The notes: generated from the sequence alone by a model not told the origin. DNA of 5,682 nucleotides from Candidatus Cloacimonas sp. SDB (GCA_001412425.1 LKUH01000340.1:1-5682), one strand, 5' to 3'; counted from the first letter of the stretch, positions 1-5,682 are shown. Program-made: numbers and translations.

Positions 1-761
1 AAAAAATAAAAACTGTAAACATATTCCATGGTGATCCTTTTTTGATTCGGCAATCTCGCTGTTTCTGATGCTTTATGTTCAAGTCGTGCATAAGGGGTCA
101 TGAACAGTGAATCTGGGTATTTCTTAAAAATTCTGAATGAAAAATCGACATCTTCTTTGTATGAATACCTTACCATATTTTCGTCGTAGTGGAATTCATC
201 AAAGATAGCACACCTATAAGATTGATTCGCTCCAGACATCCACTGGCAGGAAATAATTTTATCGGGTTCACATGGATAGGTTACATTTGTTGAGGGTAAT
301 ACTTTACAATCATTTTTGCCAAAATACCCAATTAAAAATATTTTATTGAATAATAATCTCTTTTTTGGAGTTTTTTTGTAATTTGTAATCAAGCCCTGGA
401 CTCCAATAGCCGATGGAATCCGTGAATAAATATCTGTCAATCTGTCAATGTAATCTTTTTCAAGAATGACATCATCATCTAAAAATAATGCGATATCTCC
501 GGATACATTGTCTATTCCAATATTCCTCGCCTTTGTGAGACTTTTACCCCTTGTATTTCGTATATATTTGATTTGAATAACTTTATTCAAGAAAATATTT
601 TCCCATTTGTTAATTACATCTTCAATTGCATCAGTATCACTATCGTCAACAATAACGATTTCGAAAGGTTTTTTTGTTTGATTTAATATTGATTCAAAAA
701 CTTCAATTAATTCAGCAGTACGATTATATGTAGGAATTACAATTGAAATCTTAAAATTCAT
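1..761 (-). CDS. Family-2 (GT-A fold) glycosyltransferase, 3' end beyond the window
   Basis: This is an inverting-type GT2 glycosyltransferase, expected to move a sugar from a nucleotide-sugar donor to a growing surface glycan at the cytoplasmic side of the membrane. Translating from ATG 761-759 gives 253 uninterrupted codons that run off the left edge, so the C-terminus is missing. The start is right because the GT-A fold begins at once: ISIVIPTYNRT (residues 5-15), IVIVDDSD with D39/D40 for the nucleotide, KSLTKARNIG (73-82), the metal-binding FLDDD (D95-D97), WMSGAN (174-179), and KEDVDF with E203/D204 as the likely catalytic-base region. A histidine in LEHK (H229) fits the usual late conserved His. 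There is no clear Shine-Dalgarno upstream. Arginine is mostly AGA/AGG. The gene is divergent from the next glycosyltransferase. The family is certain from the motifs; donor and acceptor cannot be inferred. A membrane segment could lie in the missing part. Confidence 0.93.
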   Translation of the reverse strand, partial: MNFKISIVIPTYNRTAELIEVFESILNQTKKPFEIVIVDDSDTDAIEDVINKWENIFLNKVIQIKYIRNTRGKSLTKARNIGIDNVSGDIALFLDDDVILEKDYIDRLTDIYSRIPSAIGVQGLITNYKKTPKKRLLFNKIFLIGYFGKNDCKVLPSTNVTYPCEPDKIISCQWMSGANQSYRCAIFDEFHYDENMVRYSYKEDVDFSFRIFKKYPDSLFMTPYARLEHKASETARLPNQKRITMEYVYSFYF

Positions 762-938
762 TCTAGATTCGTTAAATTTGTCTTCTTATCTTAACTTAAA
801 TTGTTCTTTTTTGCCTCAATACACCTACTCAAAAATGAAATATCCTTTAACAATAGAATTATTGTAATTCATCGAGATAATGTAACCAATAAACCGTATC
901 AAATGCACATCATCACAAGACGACAAGAGTTCCTGAAT
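762..938. promoter_or_regulatory. Divergent intergenic region between two glycosyltransferase genes
   Basis: These 177 bases lie between two divergent starts, so they must hold promoters for both genes, or at least for the minus-strand one. The segment is AT-rich (16 G+C in bases 841-900). It has a small perfect stem at 850-865 (ACAATA, loop GAAT, TATTGT). I cannot pick a confident TATA or -10 box. The frame of the plus-strand gene stays open back to a TTG at 801, but the translated 46 residues have no glycosyltransferase features. Bases 870-920 show patchy similarity to 5257-5310. Confidence 0.4.
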
Positions 939-1874
939 ATGCCCAAAATATCCGTAATAATCCCCTTATTGAATAAAGGTCCATACATCAAACGTGCTCT
1001 CGATTCCGTATTCGCCCAAAATTTCAAGGGTTTTGAAGTAATTGTCATTGACGGCGGTTCCATGGATGATGGACCTGATATTGTAAAGAAGTATGGAGAT
1101 AACCGGATAAAATTCATGCGCCAAGGCGGAAAAGGTGTGTCAGCTGCAAGAAACCACGCCGTTAATGCATGTTCTTCCGATCTCATTGCGTTTCTCGATG
1201 CAGACGATGAATGGCTTCCAAAACATCTCGGCACAATTATTGAATTGAGAGAAAAATTCCCTCAGGCTGGTGCATACACCACCGCATATAAAATTAAAGA
1301 GAGAAACGGGAACCTAAGGTGGGCAAAATATCGCTCCATACCCCCTTCTCCCTGGGAAGGGCTGATTCCAAATTATTTCCGTTCTGCAGCTCTTGGCGAA
1401 TTCCCAGTCTGGACGTCTGCAGCCTGTATTCCAAAAAATGTTTTTATGGAGATGGGTGGCTTCGTTGAAGATGCATGGTGGGGTGAAGATGCAGATCTCT
1501 GGGGAAAAATTGCATTAACATATCCCATAGCATTCAGCTGGGAATGGGGTGCAATATATCACTGGGATTCGGAGGGGAGAGCGTGTGGCAGGCCTTCATT
1601 AGAAGTTGAACCTTTTGTAACAACTGCAAATAATGCAATAAAGAGGGGACTTGTCCCTGAAAATCAATTATCTGATGTAAAGGAATATGTTGCAAGAAAA
1701 GAGATCTATCGAGCTGCCTGCAATTTAAGTGTCGGAGACAATAAAAACGCCTATAGTATTTTACAGAGGATCGATACAAAATTTTTTCCCATTCGTATAA
1801 ATTTATTGGTTATTGTATCAAAATTTCCTGCTGTTTTTTCAAAAATAGTGATTAGATATTTATTGGATTTTTAA
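939..1874 (+). CDS. Family-2 (GT-A fold) glycosyltransferase
   Basis: This is a 311-residue GT2 enzyme, predicted to add one sugar to a lipid-linked surface glycan in the cytoplasm. Numbered from ATG 939, it shows KISVIIPLLNKG (3-14), SVFAQ (23-27), VIVIDGGSMDDG with D38, GVSAARN (66-72), the metal-binding FLDADD (D87, D89), GGF (173-175) and WGEDADLW with E183/D184. The last 35 residues are hydrophobic and helical-looking, which suits membrane association. The frame is open upstream to TTG 801, with another ATG at 903. I chose 939 because it falls exactly where GT2 proteins begin, although only a weak AAGAG precedes it. Codons in the middle are clearly richer in G+C (30 of 60 in 1321-1380) than those in the 3' end (13 of 60 in 1801-1860), which may mark a recombination junction. 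It differs in sequence from the left-edge GT2, so it is not a recent duplicate. Substrate is unknown. Confidence 0.93.
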   Translation: MPKISVIIPLLNKGPYIKRALDSVFAQNFKGFEVIVIDGGSMDDGPDIVKKYGDNRIKFMRQGGKGVSAARNHAVNACSSDLIAFLDADDEWLPKHLGTIIELREKFPQAGAYTTAYKIKERNGNLRWAKYRSIPPSPWEGLIPNYFRSAALGEFPVWTSAACIPKNVFMEMGGFVEDAWWGEDADLWGKIALTYPIAFSWEWGAIYHWDSEGRACGRPSLEVEPFVTTANNAIKRGLVPENQLSDVKEYVARKEIYRAACNLSVGDNKNAYSILQRIDTKFFPIRINLLVIVSKFPAVFSKIVIRYLLDF

Positions 1875-2060
1875 TTCAAAATATTTGACAACGATAATCA
1901 AATTGCTTGAAATGTGGTTTTTGGCTGGAGAGCTAAAATACCCTTAAAAGAGTGATTCGTATAAAATTAGATGCTGTGTTCAATTCTTTGCAACAAATCC
2001 AAGTGTAAATAAAAGGATAGTGACATATTTTAATGAGCAAAAAAAGAAGGATATAGCCCA
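1875..2060 (+). other. Intergenic region with possible promoter and a coding-like open frame
   Basis: This gap separates two co-directional glycosyltransferase genes. Directly after the upstream stop lies a small AT palindrome (TCAAA, ATA, TTTGA, 1876-1888). A TATA-like CGTATAAAATTAG at 1958-1970 could start transcription about 25 bases downstream if the host is an archaeon. GAAGGAT at 2046-2052 is a suitably placed ribosome-binding site for the ATG at 2061. One frame (codons starting at 1852, 1855 and so on) holds a single TAA (1945-1947) until a TGA at 2062-2064 that overlaps the next gene's ATG as ATGA. It may be the worn-down end of a former gene. Read-through from the upstream gene is equally possible. 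Confidence 0.3.
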
Positions 2061-3242
2061 ATGAACATTCTTTTGATAACACCTGGGTATCTGCCGGGAC
2101 AGGGTGGCGTTCAAATAGCAACAAAATTAATTGCAGATGAACTGAACCGGAGAAACCATAATGTGTCGATTATCACAGGATATTTCAATGATAGTCCAAA
2201 ATTTGAGGATGATAATGGGATTAAAATCTTTCGACTGCCATTTCCACCAATAAACCTGGATCCCTGGAGAAGTTATATTTTTATTTACAGGAACATTGGA
2301 GAGATCAAGAGAATTGTCGAAGAAAATGAAATACAGGTCATCAATGTCATTCATTACGATCGATCCTATCCTTTTACATATGTGTTGAAAAAACATTGTA
2401 CACAACCGATTGTCACGACGGTGCATGTGACCTGGCATGCAGATCCAATTTATACAAAATGGAAAATAAATTTAAAAGAGCCATTTAGAAGGATACTACG
2501 ATTATACCCTGGATTATGGTTTGATAAAAAATCGATTCTTGCTTCCGATTATCTAATAACCATATCGAAAAATTTCGAGAAAGTCTGCAAAGAATTGAGA
2601 GAAGACGATAAAGTGATTACTATTCCAAATGCAATTGATTTAGAACAATTCAATCCCAATGTAGAACCTATTTCGCTCGACTGTAAAGGATACAAAATCT
2701 TATGTTCGGGGAGAATTTCCCCTGAAAAGGGTCAGGAATATCTCATTAAAGCCATGAGTATTGTAGTATCGTCAATGGATGCCCATCTATTTTTACTCGG
2801 TTCAAGCAATCAGAATGAGATACAAAAAATAAATAGAATAGTTCAAAAGTATAAATTGGAGAGATATGTGCATTTTATTTCCCCGATGCCATATGAAAAT
2901 GTCGCTTCCTATTACAAGGCAATGGATTTGATCGTGCAACCATCCACTTCAGAAAGTTTCGGAATTGCGATACTGGAAAATATGGCTCTGGGAAATGTTG
3001 TTGTGGCGAGCAATGTTGGAGGAATTCCGGAATTGATTGATGATGGAAAATCGGGATTATTAACACCCCCGGCTAATCCCGAACTTCTTGCTAAAACAAT
3101 AATAAAAGCCCTTACTGATGAGAATCTACGAAAGTCCATTTCAAAAATTGCCACTGAAAAAGCAAAAGAATACGATGTCGTCCATCACACTGATAAATTA
3201 GAGAGGGTATTTCTTGAGATTTTGAAATCAACGGTTAACTGA
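2061..3242 (+). CDS. Family-4 (GT-B fold) retaining glycosyltransferase
   Basis: This is a full-length 393-residue GT4 enzyme, which transfers a sugar with retention of configuration from a nucleotide sugar to a glycan acceptor on the cytoplasmic membrane face. The N-terminal Rossmann domain (about 1-185) opens with NILLITPGYLPG and the acceptor-side loop GGVQ (15-18), the signature of group 1 transferases. The C-terminal donor domain (about 190-390) has PNAID..QF (189-197), the phosphate-binding GRISPEKG (R218, K223), and the E-x7-E motif ESFGIAILE (E298, E306) contacting the donor sugar and nucleotide. VVASNVGGIPELI follows as expected. ATG 2061 is supported by GAAGGAT eight bases upstream and by the motif spacing. 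The gene may share a transcript with the GT2 gene 186 bases upstream. It converges on the TagF-like gene with four bases between stops. Sequence alone does not give donor or linkage. Confidence 0.95.
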   Translation: MNILLITPGYLPGQGGVQIATKLIADELNRRNHNVSIITGYFNDSPKFEDDNGIKIFRLPFPPINLDPWRSYIFIYRNIGEIKRIVEENEIQVINVIHYDRSYPFTYVLKKHCTQPIVTTVHVTWHADPIYTKWKINLKEPFRRILRLYPGLWFDKKSILASDYLITISKNFEKVCKELREDDKVITIPNAIDLEQFNPNVEPISLDCKGYKILCSGRISPEKGQEYLIKAMSIVVSSMDAHLFLLGSSNQNEIQKINRIVQKYKLERYVHFISPMPYENVASYYKAMDLIVQPSTSESFGIAILENMALGNVVVASNVGGIPELIDDGKSGLLTPPANPELLAKTIIKALTDENLRKSISKIATEKAKEYDVVHHTDKLERVFLEILKSTVN

Positions 3243-3246
3243 AGTT

Positions 3247-4431
3247 TTAATCCAATAAACGACCTCTTATTGATTCCCAGACTCTCTCACATGAATGGTC
3301 GTCATTGTATGTATTGACTAGTGAATTGATGAGCTTCCTCTCTTCTATGTAGTAATCCGGGTTTTGGATGAATATATTCAATTCTTCTACGAGCTTCTCT
3401 ATGGTGGTAACTTTCGGCCCAGGGGTCCAGAATTCATATGGTTCTAAAACAAATCCGCGTTTTTTTGAATATTCTTCAAGATCCACGGGCATAAAGAGTA
3501 TCGGGCGATTGATAAGCAAGTAATCAAAATAAATGGAAGAATAATCTGTAATTAAAATATCAATGCTTCCTAAAATATCATATATATCATATTGCTTTTC
3601 TTGAAGTTTTGAATTCGTTAAAAGCATGAAATTCGGATTATCACTGAATGAATAATGCGATAGTATTTTTTCTTCTTCAAAGGGGTGAAGTTTCAAAATG
3701 AATAAAATCTTATTCTTTTTTAAGTAAGAATGTAATTCCTCTGATGAAAATAACTTATTATAGAAGGGATCCCCCTCGATACGGTCCTCCCAAAGTCTGA
3801 ATGTTGGAATAAAAAAAACAATTTTATCATATACAGAAGAATTGGGGACGATATCCGCTAAATTAGCCTGGCTTTTCGCAAAAAATAATTTATCATTTCT
3901 CGGTTGTCCGGTAATAATGACTTTCCGGGGATCCAAATAGAAACATGAAACGAGAGCGTTTTTCATTAAAAGTGATGTGGCAATCATCAAATCCGTAGAA
4001 TTCGTGCATTTTTTAAATTTTTTTAATGAATTTTCGTCTTCAGATTTATCAATATATCCCATCGCTTTCAGCGGCATACCGTGCCATAAATTTATTAAAA
4101 TTTGATTCCTGGTTTTAAATAAACAATAATGAAGATGCGTAGTAATGATGTATTTCGATCTAAAAATATTATACAATCCAGCAATACTTTTTTCATAAAA
4201 TATTTGACATTCAAGATTACGAAAAATTTCTATGTTTTTTTTATCACTAACAAGCCAAATAATCCTGAAATCGGGAAGAATATTATTTTTAATTATAAAA
4301 TCAAACAATGGGTTTGCATTATCTGAAAAATCTGGAACACTTGCAAATAAAATTTGGTTTCTTTTCTTGGGGATTAATCTATTTATACATTTTAAAATGA
4401 AATTTTTAAATTTATCTATCGAATTATCCAA
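3247..4431 (-). CDS. CDP-glycerol:polyglycerophosphate glycerophosphotransferase-like protein (TagB/TagF family)
   Basis: This 394-residue protein belongs to the Glyphos_transf family (TagB/TagF/TarL type). Known members move a polyol phosphate from CDP-glycerol or CDP-ribitol onto a teichoic acid or capsule chain at the membrane. Visible motifs in order: NLWHGMPLKAMG with the conserved H117, TGQPRND (174-180), FIPTFR (207-212), LKLHP with the second key H249, DILITDYSSIYFDYLL (291-306, TDYSS being the family hallmark) and YNDDHSCERV (375-384) near the end. No transmembrane segment is seen; the basic N-terminus (KFKNFILKCINRLIPKKR) suits peripheral membrane contact. The only in-frame start before the next upstream stop is TTG 4431, with a GGGGA seven bases ahead. 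It lies 43 bases behind the nucleotidyltransferase gene, which could supply its CDP-activated donor. The family is clear; the transferred group is inferred, since some members use other polyols. Length suits a single-domain TagB-like enzyme rather than a long polymerase. Confidence 0.92.
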   Translation of the reverse strand: MDNSIDKFKNFILKCINRLIPKKRNQILFASVPDFSDNANPLFDFIIKNNILPDFRIIWLVSDKKNIEIFRNLECQIFYEKSIAGLYNIFRSKYIITTHLHYCLFKTRNQILINLWHGMPLKAMGYIDKSEDENSLKKFKKCTNSTDLMIATSLLMKNALVSCFYLDPRKVIITGQPRNDKLFFAKSQANLADIVPNSSVYDKIVFFIPTFRLWEDRIEGDPFYNKLFSSEELHSYLKKNKILFILKLHPFEEEKILSHYSFSDNPNFMLLTNSKLQEKQYDIYDILGSIDILITDYSSIYFDYLLINRPILFMPVDLEEYSKKRGFVLEPYEFWTPGPKVTTIEKLVEELNIFIQNPDYYIEERKLINSLVNTYNDDHSCERVWESIRGRLLD

Positions 4432-4474
4432 TTTAATTCCCCAATATTGTGCAATATATTGACAAATTAATTAA
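4432..4474 (-). other. Short spacer made largely of AT palindromes inside the putative operon
   Basis: The 43 bases between the nucleotidyltransferase stop and the TagF-like start contain CAATATTG (4442-4449) and CAATATATTG (4452-4461), both perfect palindromes, and an AATTAATTAATT run (4465-4476) that overlaps the upstream stop codon. The GGGGA that may serve as ribosome-binding site for TTG 4431 is at the gene-proximal side. No terminator-like GC stem is present, so co-transcription is plausible. In sequence this AT-rich such palindromes can arise by chance. Confidence 0.35.
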
Positions 4475-5143
4475 TTAGATGCTCCCATTCCTGAAAATTT
4501 TTTCTGCATTCTCAAAATCTTGTTGAGTATCAATTTCTGCCCATTTTTCGCCAGCAATATCAATCTTTTTTAGTGGAAGTCCTTGATTAATCAATTTCAA
4601 GAATGCTTTTTCATGATAGAGAGAATATTGTTCAGATAATACAAGATTCTCAATTTCATTTTTCAATTTTCTAGTACCAAAATCATTTAACCTATAAATA
4701 CCTGCATATTCTCCCTTCCAATCAGTTATGTTATTTGAGTTGAAAACTGGATCATTAGAAGGTTTTAAGGAATCAATAACAATATAGTTCCCTTTTTTTT
4801 GTTCAACAATTTTATGTAATATTTCTACGCTAAAACAAACATCTCCATTCATAATTATTGTATCTCCTTCCAAGTAATCGCGGGCAAACCACAATGATGC
4901 AATGCTATTTGTTATTCGAAAAAATGGATTGATAACAATACTGTCACTAATATATTTTTTAATTACATCTGCTTTATATCCCAAAACAAAGCATTTTGTT
5001 ATTTTAGGATCTACTTTTTCAAAGTTATTTAAGGTCCTTTCTAAAATCGTTTTCCCATGAATTTTTAACAAACATTTAGGATTTCCATCTGTAACAGTTA
5101 ACGCTCTTGACCCAATCCCCGCCATCAATACTATTGCATTCAT
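4475..5143 (-). CDS. Nucleotidyltransferase, LicC-like (CTP:phosphocholine / polyol-phosphate cytidylyltransferase type)
   Basis: This 222-residue protein has the NTP_transferase fold and most resembles small LicC-like cytidylyltransferases, which join a phosphorylated head group to CTP to give a CDP-activated donor. Numbered from ATG 5143: IVLMAGIGSRA (4-14) is the nucleotide-binding loop, GNPKCLLKIHGKTILERTL (20-38) carries the conserved PKCL with K23, FVLGYKADVI (52-61) follows, NPFFRITNSIASLW (72-85) is the Asn/Ser-rich strand typical of this group, MNGDV holds the metal-binding D101, GEYAGIYRL (144-152) comes next, and EKWAEIDTQQDFENA with D205 supplies the second metal-site region. A GTG directly before (5146) would add one residue. 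No Shine-Dalgarno is visible, so the mRNA may be leaderless. The loop reads LMAG where LAAG is usual, a mild variant. It is probably the first gene of an operon with the TagF-like transferase, which favours a CDP-linked product over a UDP- or dTDP-sugar. The exact substrate is not known. Confidence 0.87.
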   Translation of the reverse strand: MNAIVLMAGIGSRALTVTDGNPKCLLKIHGKTILERTLNNFEKVDPKITKCFVLGYKADVIKKYISDSIVINPFFRITNSIASLWFARDYLEGDTIIMNGDVCFSVEILHKIVEQKKGNYIVIDSLKPSNDPVFNSNNITDWKGEYAGIYRLNDFGTRKLKNEIENLVLSEQYSLYHEKAFLKLINQGLPLKKIDIAGEKWAEIDTQQDFENAEKIFRNGSI

Positions 5144-5146
5144 CAC

Positions 5147-5183
5147 ATGATTTTTAAAAATATAATTACTTAAAACATGATAC
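5147..5183 (-). promoter_or_regulatory. AT-rich candidate promoter of the nucleotidyltransferase/TagF-like operon
   Basis: On the minus strand the bases just before the start read TTTTAAGTAATTATATTTTT (5176-5157). This could hold an archaeal TATA box whose start site would fall at or next to the start codon, fitting the absence of a Shine-Dalgarno. The exact box cannot be chosen by eye. The palindrome at 5184-5205 lies immediately upstream. Confidence 0.25.
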
Positions 5184-5205
5184 CCATCAAAAACGTTTTA
5201 GATGG
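5184..5205. promoter_or_regulatory. 22-base near-perfect palindrome, operator-like
   Basis: CCATC, A, AAAACGTTTT, A, GATGG: every base pairs with its mirror position except one central A/A pair (5189 and 5200). It is centred about 51 bases upstream of the nucleotidyltransferase ATG. A dyad of this length and symmetry fits a dimeric repressor or activator site. It could also be a small stem-loop in RNA. No other copy is seen in the window. Confidence 0.45.
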
Positions 5206-5206
5206 A

Positions 5207-5259
5207 ATGTATATGCTTCTGGTAATTGTGTATGACTTAATTATTTGAGGCATATACAT
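5207..5259 (+). repeat. Long imperfect inverted repeat (21-base arms, 11-base loop)
   Basis: The left arm (5207-5227) begins ATGTATATGC and the right arm (5239-5259) ends GCATATACAT, a perfect 10-base match. The inner halves continue with TAATT against AATTA. Counted over the whole arm there are 17 Watson-Crick pairs, three G-T pairs (5217:5249, 5221:5245, 5222:5244) and one T-T mismatch. The wobble pairs work only in RNA read from the plus strand. The loop is 5228-5238. No T-run follows, so a simple intrinsic terminator is not evident. It may be a mobile-element end, a structured RNA or a regulatory site. Confidence 0.5.
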
Positions 5260-5470
5260 CGCAATAAACCATATCTCAAATCAGCTACTCAAATGCATAT
5301 TCAATTCACAAAACCCTTATCCCTTTTCTGTCCAGAACAAGGAGTGTCTGAAAGAGAGATTCCCGCTTTATGCAAAGAATTCCGGAAAACCGGTAAAAGT
5401 AGGATCATTTCCACCCAGGATCCCTGAAACGTTTTTGAAAGAGCTTCCAAGTGTATTGATGCCCATAATC
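5249..5470 (+). pseudogene. Possible gene remnant, unrecognised, no start codon
   Basis: This plus-strand frame is open for 74 codons between TGA 5246-5248 and TAG 5471-5473. Its residue mix looks protein-like, for example CLKERFPLYAKNSGKPVKVG and PPRIPETFLKELPSVL. There is no ATG or GTG near the front (a TTG at 5432 and ATG 5459 are far too late), and its first codons overlap the right arm of the hairpin at 5207-5259. I do not recognise the family. A truncated transposase or accessory gene is one possibility; a chance open frame is another. Confidence 0.22.
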
Positions 5471-5682
5471 TAGCACCCCGAACAAATCCTCATCATACAT
5501 GCAATAAAAACACCCGGCCTCTTCTAATCCTCTCCGGATAACCAGAATTATCTGGGGGATTTTAATATAACAATAAATACAGAGTCGGTTTCTCACACCC
5601 TCCCACACTCGTACCGCTCGAGTACCTTCCTTATGATCAAACTCGAGCTGCAGTAGGTATCCTCCGAGTAATTCCCGATCCG
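5405..5682 (-). CDS. Possible C-terminal end of an unknown gene entering from the right edge
   Basis: On the minus strand a frame ending at TGA 5407-5405 stays open for 92 codons up to the window edge. If real it is the C-terminal part of a gene starting beyond the window. Phrases include GGYLLQLEFDHKEGTRAVRV and YDEDLFGVLDYGHQYTW. I recognise no domain. Against it: the stretch contains no serine at all and is unusually rich in Cys, Trp, Tyr and Arg. It also overlaps the plus-strand remnant at 5249-5470, and the two cannot both be intact genes. The G+C-rich sequence here also makes chance open frames longer. Confidence 0.2.
   Translation of the reverse strand, partial: DRELLGGYLLQLEFDHKEGTRAVRVWEGVRNRLCIYCYIKIPQIILVIRRGLEEAGCFYCMYDEDLFGVLDYGHQYTWKLFQKRFRDPGWK
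5474..5682. other. Right-end intergenic stretch with small inverted repeats
   Basis: No convincing gene is seen apart from the doubtful minus-strand frame. The stretch is richer in G+C than the genes to its left (31 of 60 in 5581-5640). It holds a small stem CCAGA, ATTA, TCTGG (5542-5555) followed by GGGGATTTTAA, which might act as a plus-strand terminator. It also holds an inverted pair of CTCGAGT (5614-5620) and ACTCGAG (5640-5646). The composition change suggests a different origin from the glycan genes. Confidence 0.3.

Noticed and set aside
801..938. Forty-six extra N-terminal residues for the plus-strand GT2 from a TTG start
   Set aside because: The GT2 fold begins exactly at the ATG at 939. 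The extension is AT-rich, has no domain features, and has no convincing ribosome-binding site at 801.
899..1234. Open frame of 111 codons on the minus strand inside the plus-strand GT2 gene
   Set aside because: Antisense to a gene with clear GT2 motifs; its own translation shows no recognisable domain.
2033..2056. Eight-codon open frame (ATG 2033 to TAG) over the GT4 ribosome-binding site
   Set aside because: Too short to support, and its lysine/arginine content follows simply from the A-rich ribosome-binding region.
5245..5427. Sixty-codon plus-strand frame starting at TTG 5245
   Set aside because: It starts within the right arm region of the hairpin, has no ribosome-binding site, and its residues look less protein-like than the neighbouring frame.
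5542..5560. Intrinsic terminator (CCAGA, ATTA, TCTGG then GGGGATTTT)
   Set aside because: The stem is only five pairs, the T-run is short, and no plus-strand gene clearly ends just before it; kept only as a note.
1..5682. CRISPR array, tRNA or rRNA gene, or intact insertion sequence
   Set aside because: No regularly spaced repeats, tRNA-like arms with conserved loops, rRNA-like sequence, or transposase with terminal repeats could be found by eye.

Overview
This AT-rich window reads as part of a cell-surface polysaccharide (glycan) biosynthesis locus. It carries three glycosyltransferases, a TagF-like polyglycerolphosphate-type transferase and a sugar-1-phosphate or choline-type nucleotidyltransferase. 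The mix of strands and the patchy base composition (hand counts run from about 22% to 50% G+C between 60-base lines) are typical of surface-glycan gene clusters that are rearranged by horizontal transfer. The host cannot be named. Arginine is mostly AGA/AGG in the left gene (9 of 13), ATA is freely used for isoleucine, and Shine-Dalgarno sites are weak or absent in front of several genes. Together these lean toward an archaeon, for example a methanogen-like euryarchaeon, but a low-GC bacterium is not excluded.

Layout. Bases 1-761 (minus) hold the N-terminal 253 codons of a GT-A (family 2) glycosyltransferase whose 3' end lies beyond the left edge. A 177-base divergent intergenic region separates it from a second, distinct family-2 glycosyltransferase (939-1874, plus). 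A 186-base gap with traces of a coding-like frame follows, then a GT-B family-4 glycosyltransferase (2061-3242, plus). That gene meets the TagF-like gene (3247-4431, minus) tail to tail with only 4 bases between them. The TagF-like gene sits 43 bases downstream of the nucleotidyltransferase gene (4475 to about 5143, minus), probably in one operon. Bases 5147-5682 hold no convincing gene. They contain a near-perfect 22-base palindrome, a long imperfect hairpin directly next to it, and weak coding-like remnants on both strands. The far right is visibly richer in G+C.

How the genes could work together (inference). The nucleotidyltransferase would make an activated head group, most likely CDP-linked. 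The TagF-like enzyme would transfer a polyol-phosphate or similar phosphodiester-linked group onto a glycan. The family-2 and family-4 enzymes would build the glycan itself on a lipid carrier at the inner face of the membrane. No flippase, polymerase, ligase or sugar-nucleotide modifying enzyme lies in the window, so the product cannot be predicted. I see no clearly new system. The most notable unexplained structure is the inverted-repeat pair at 5184-5259, upstream of the nucleotidyltransferase gene.
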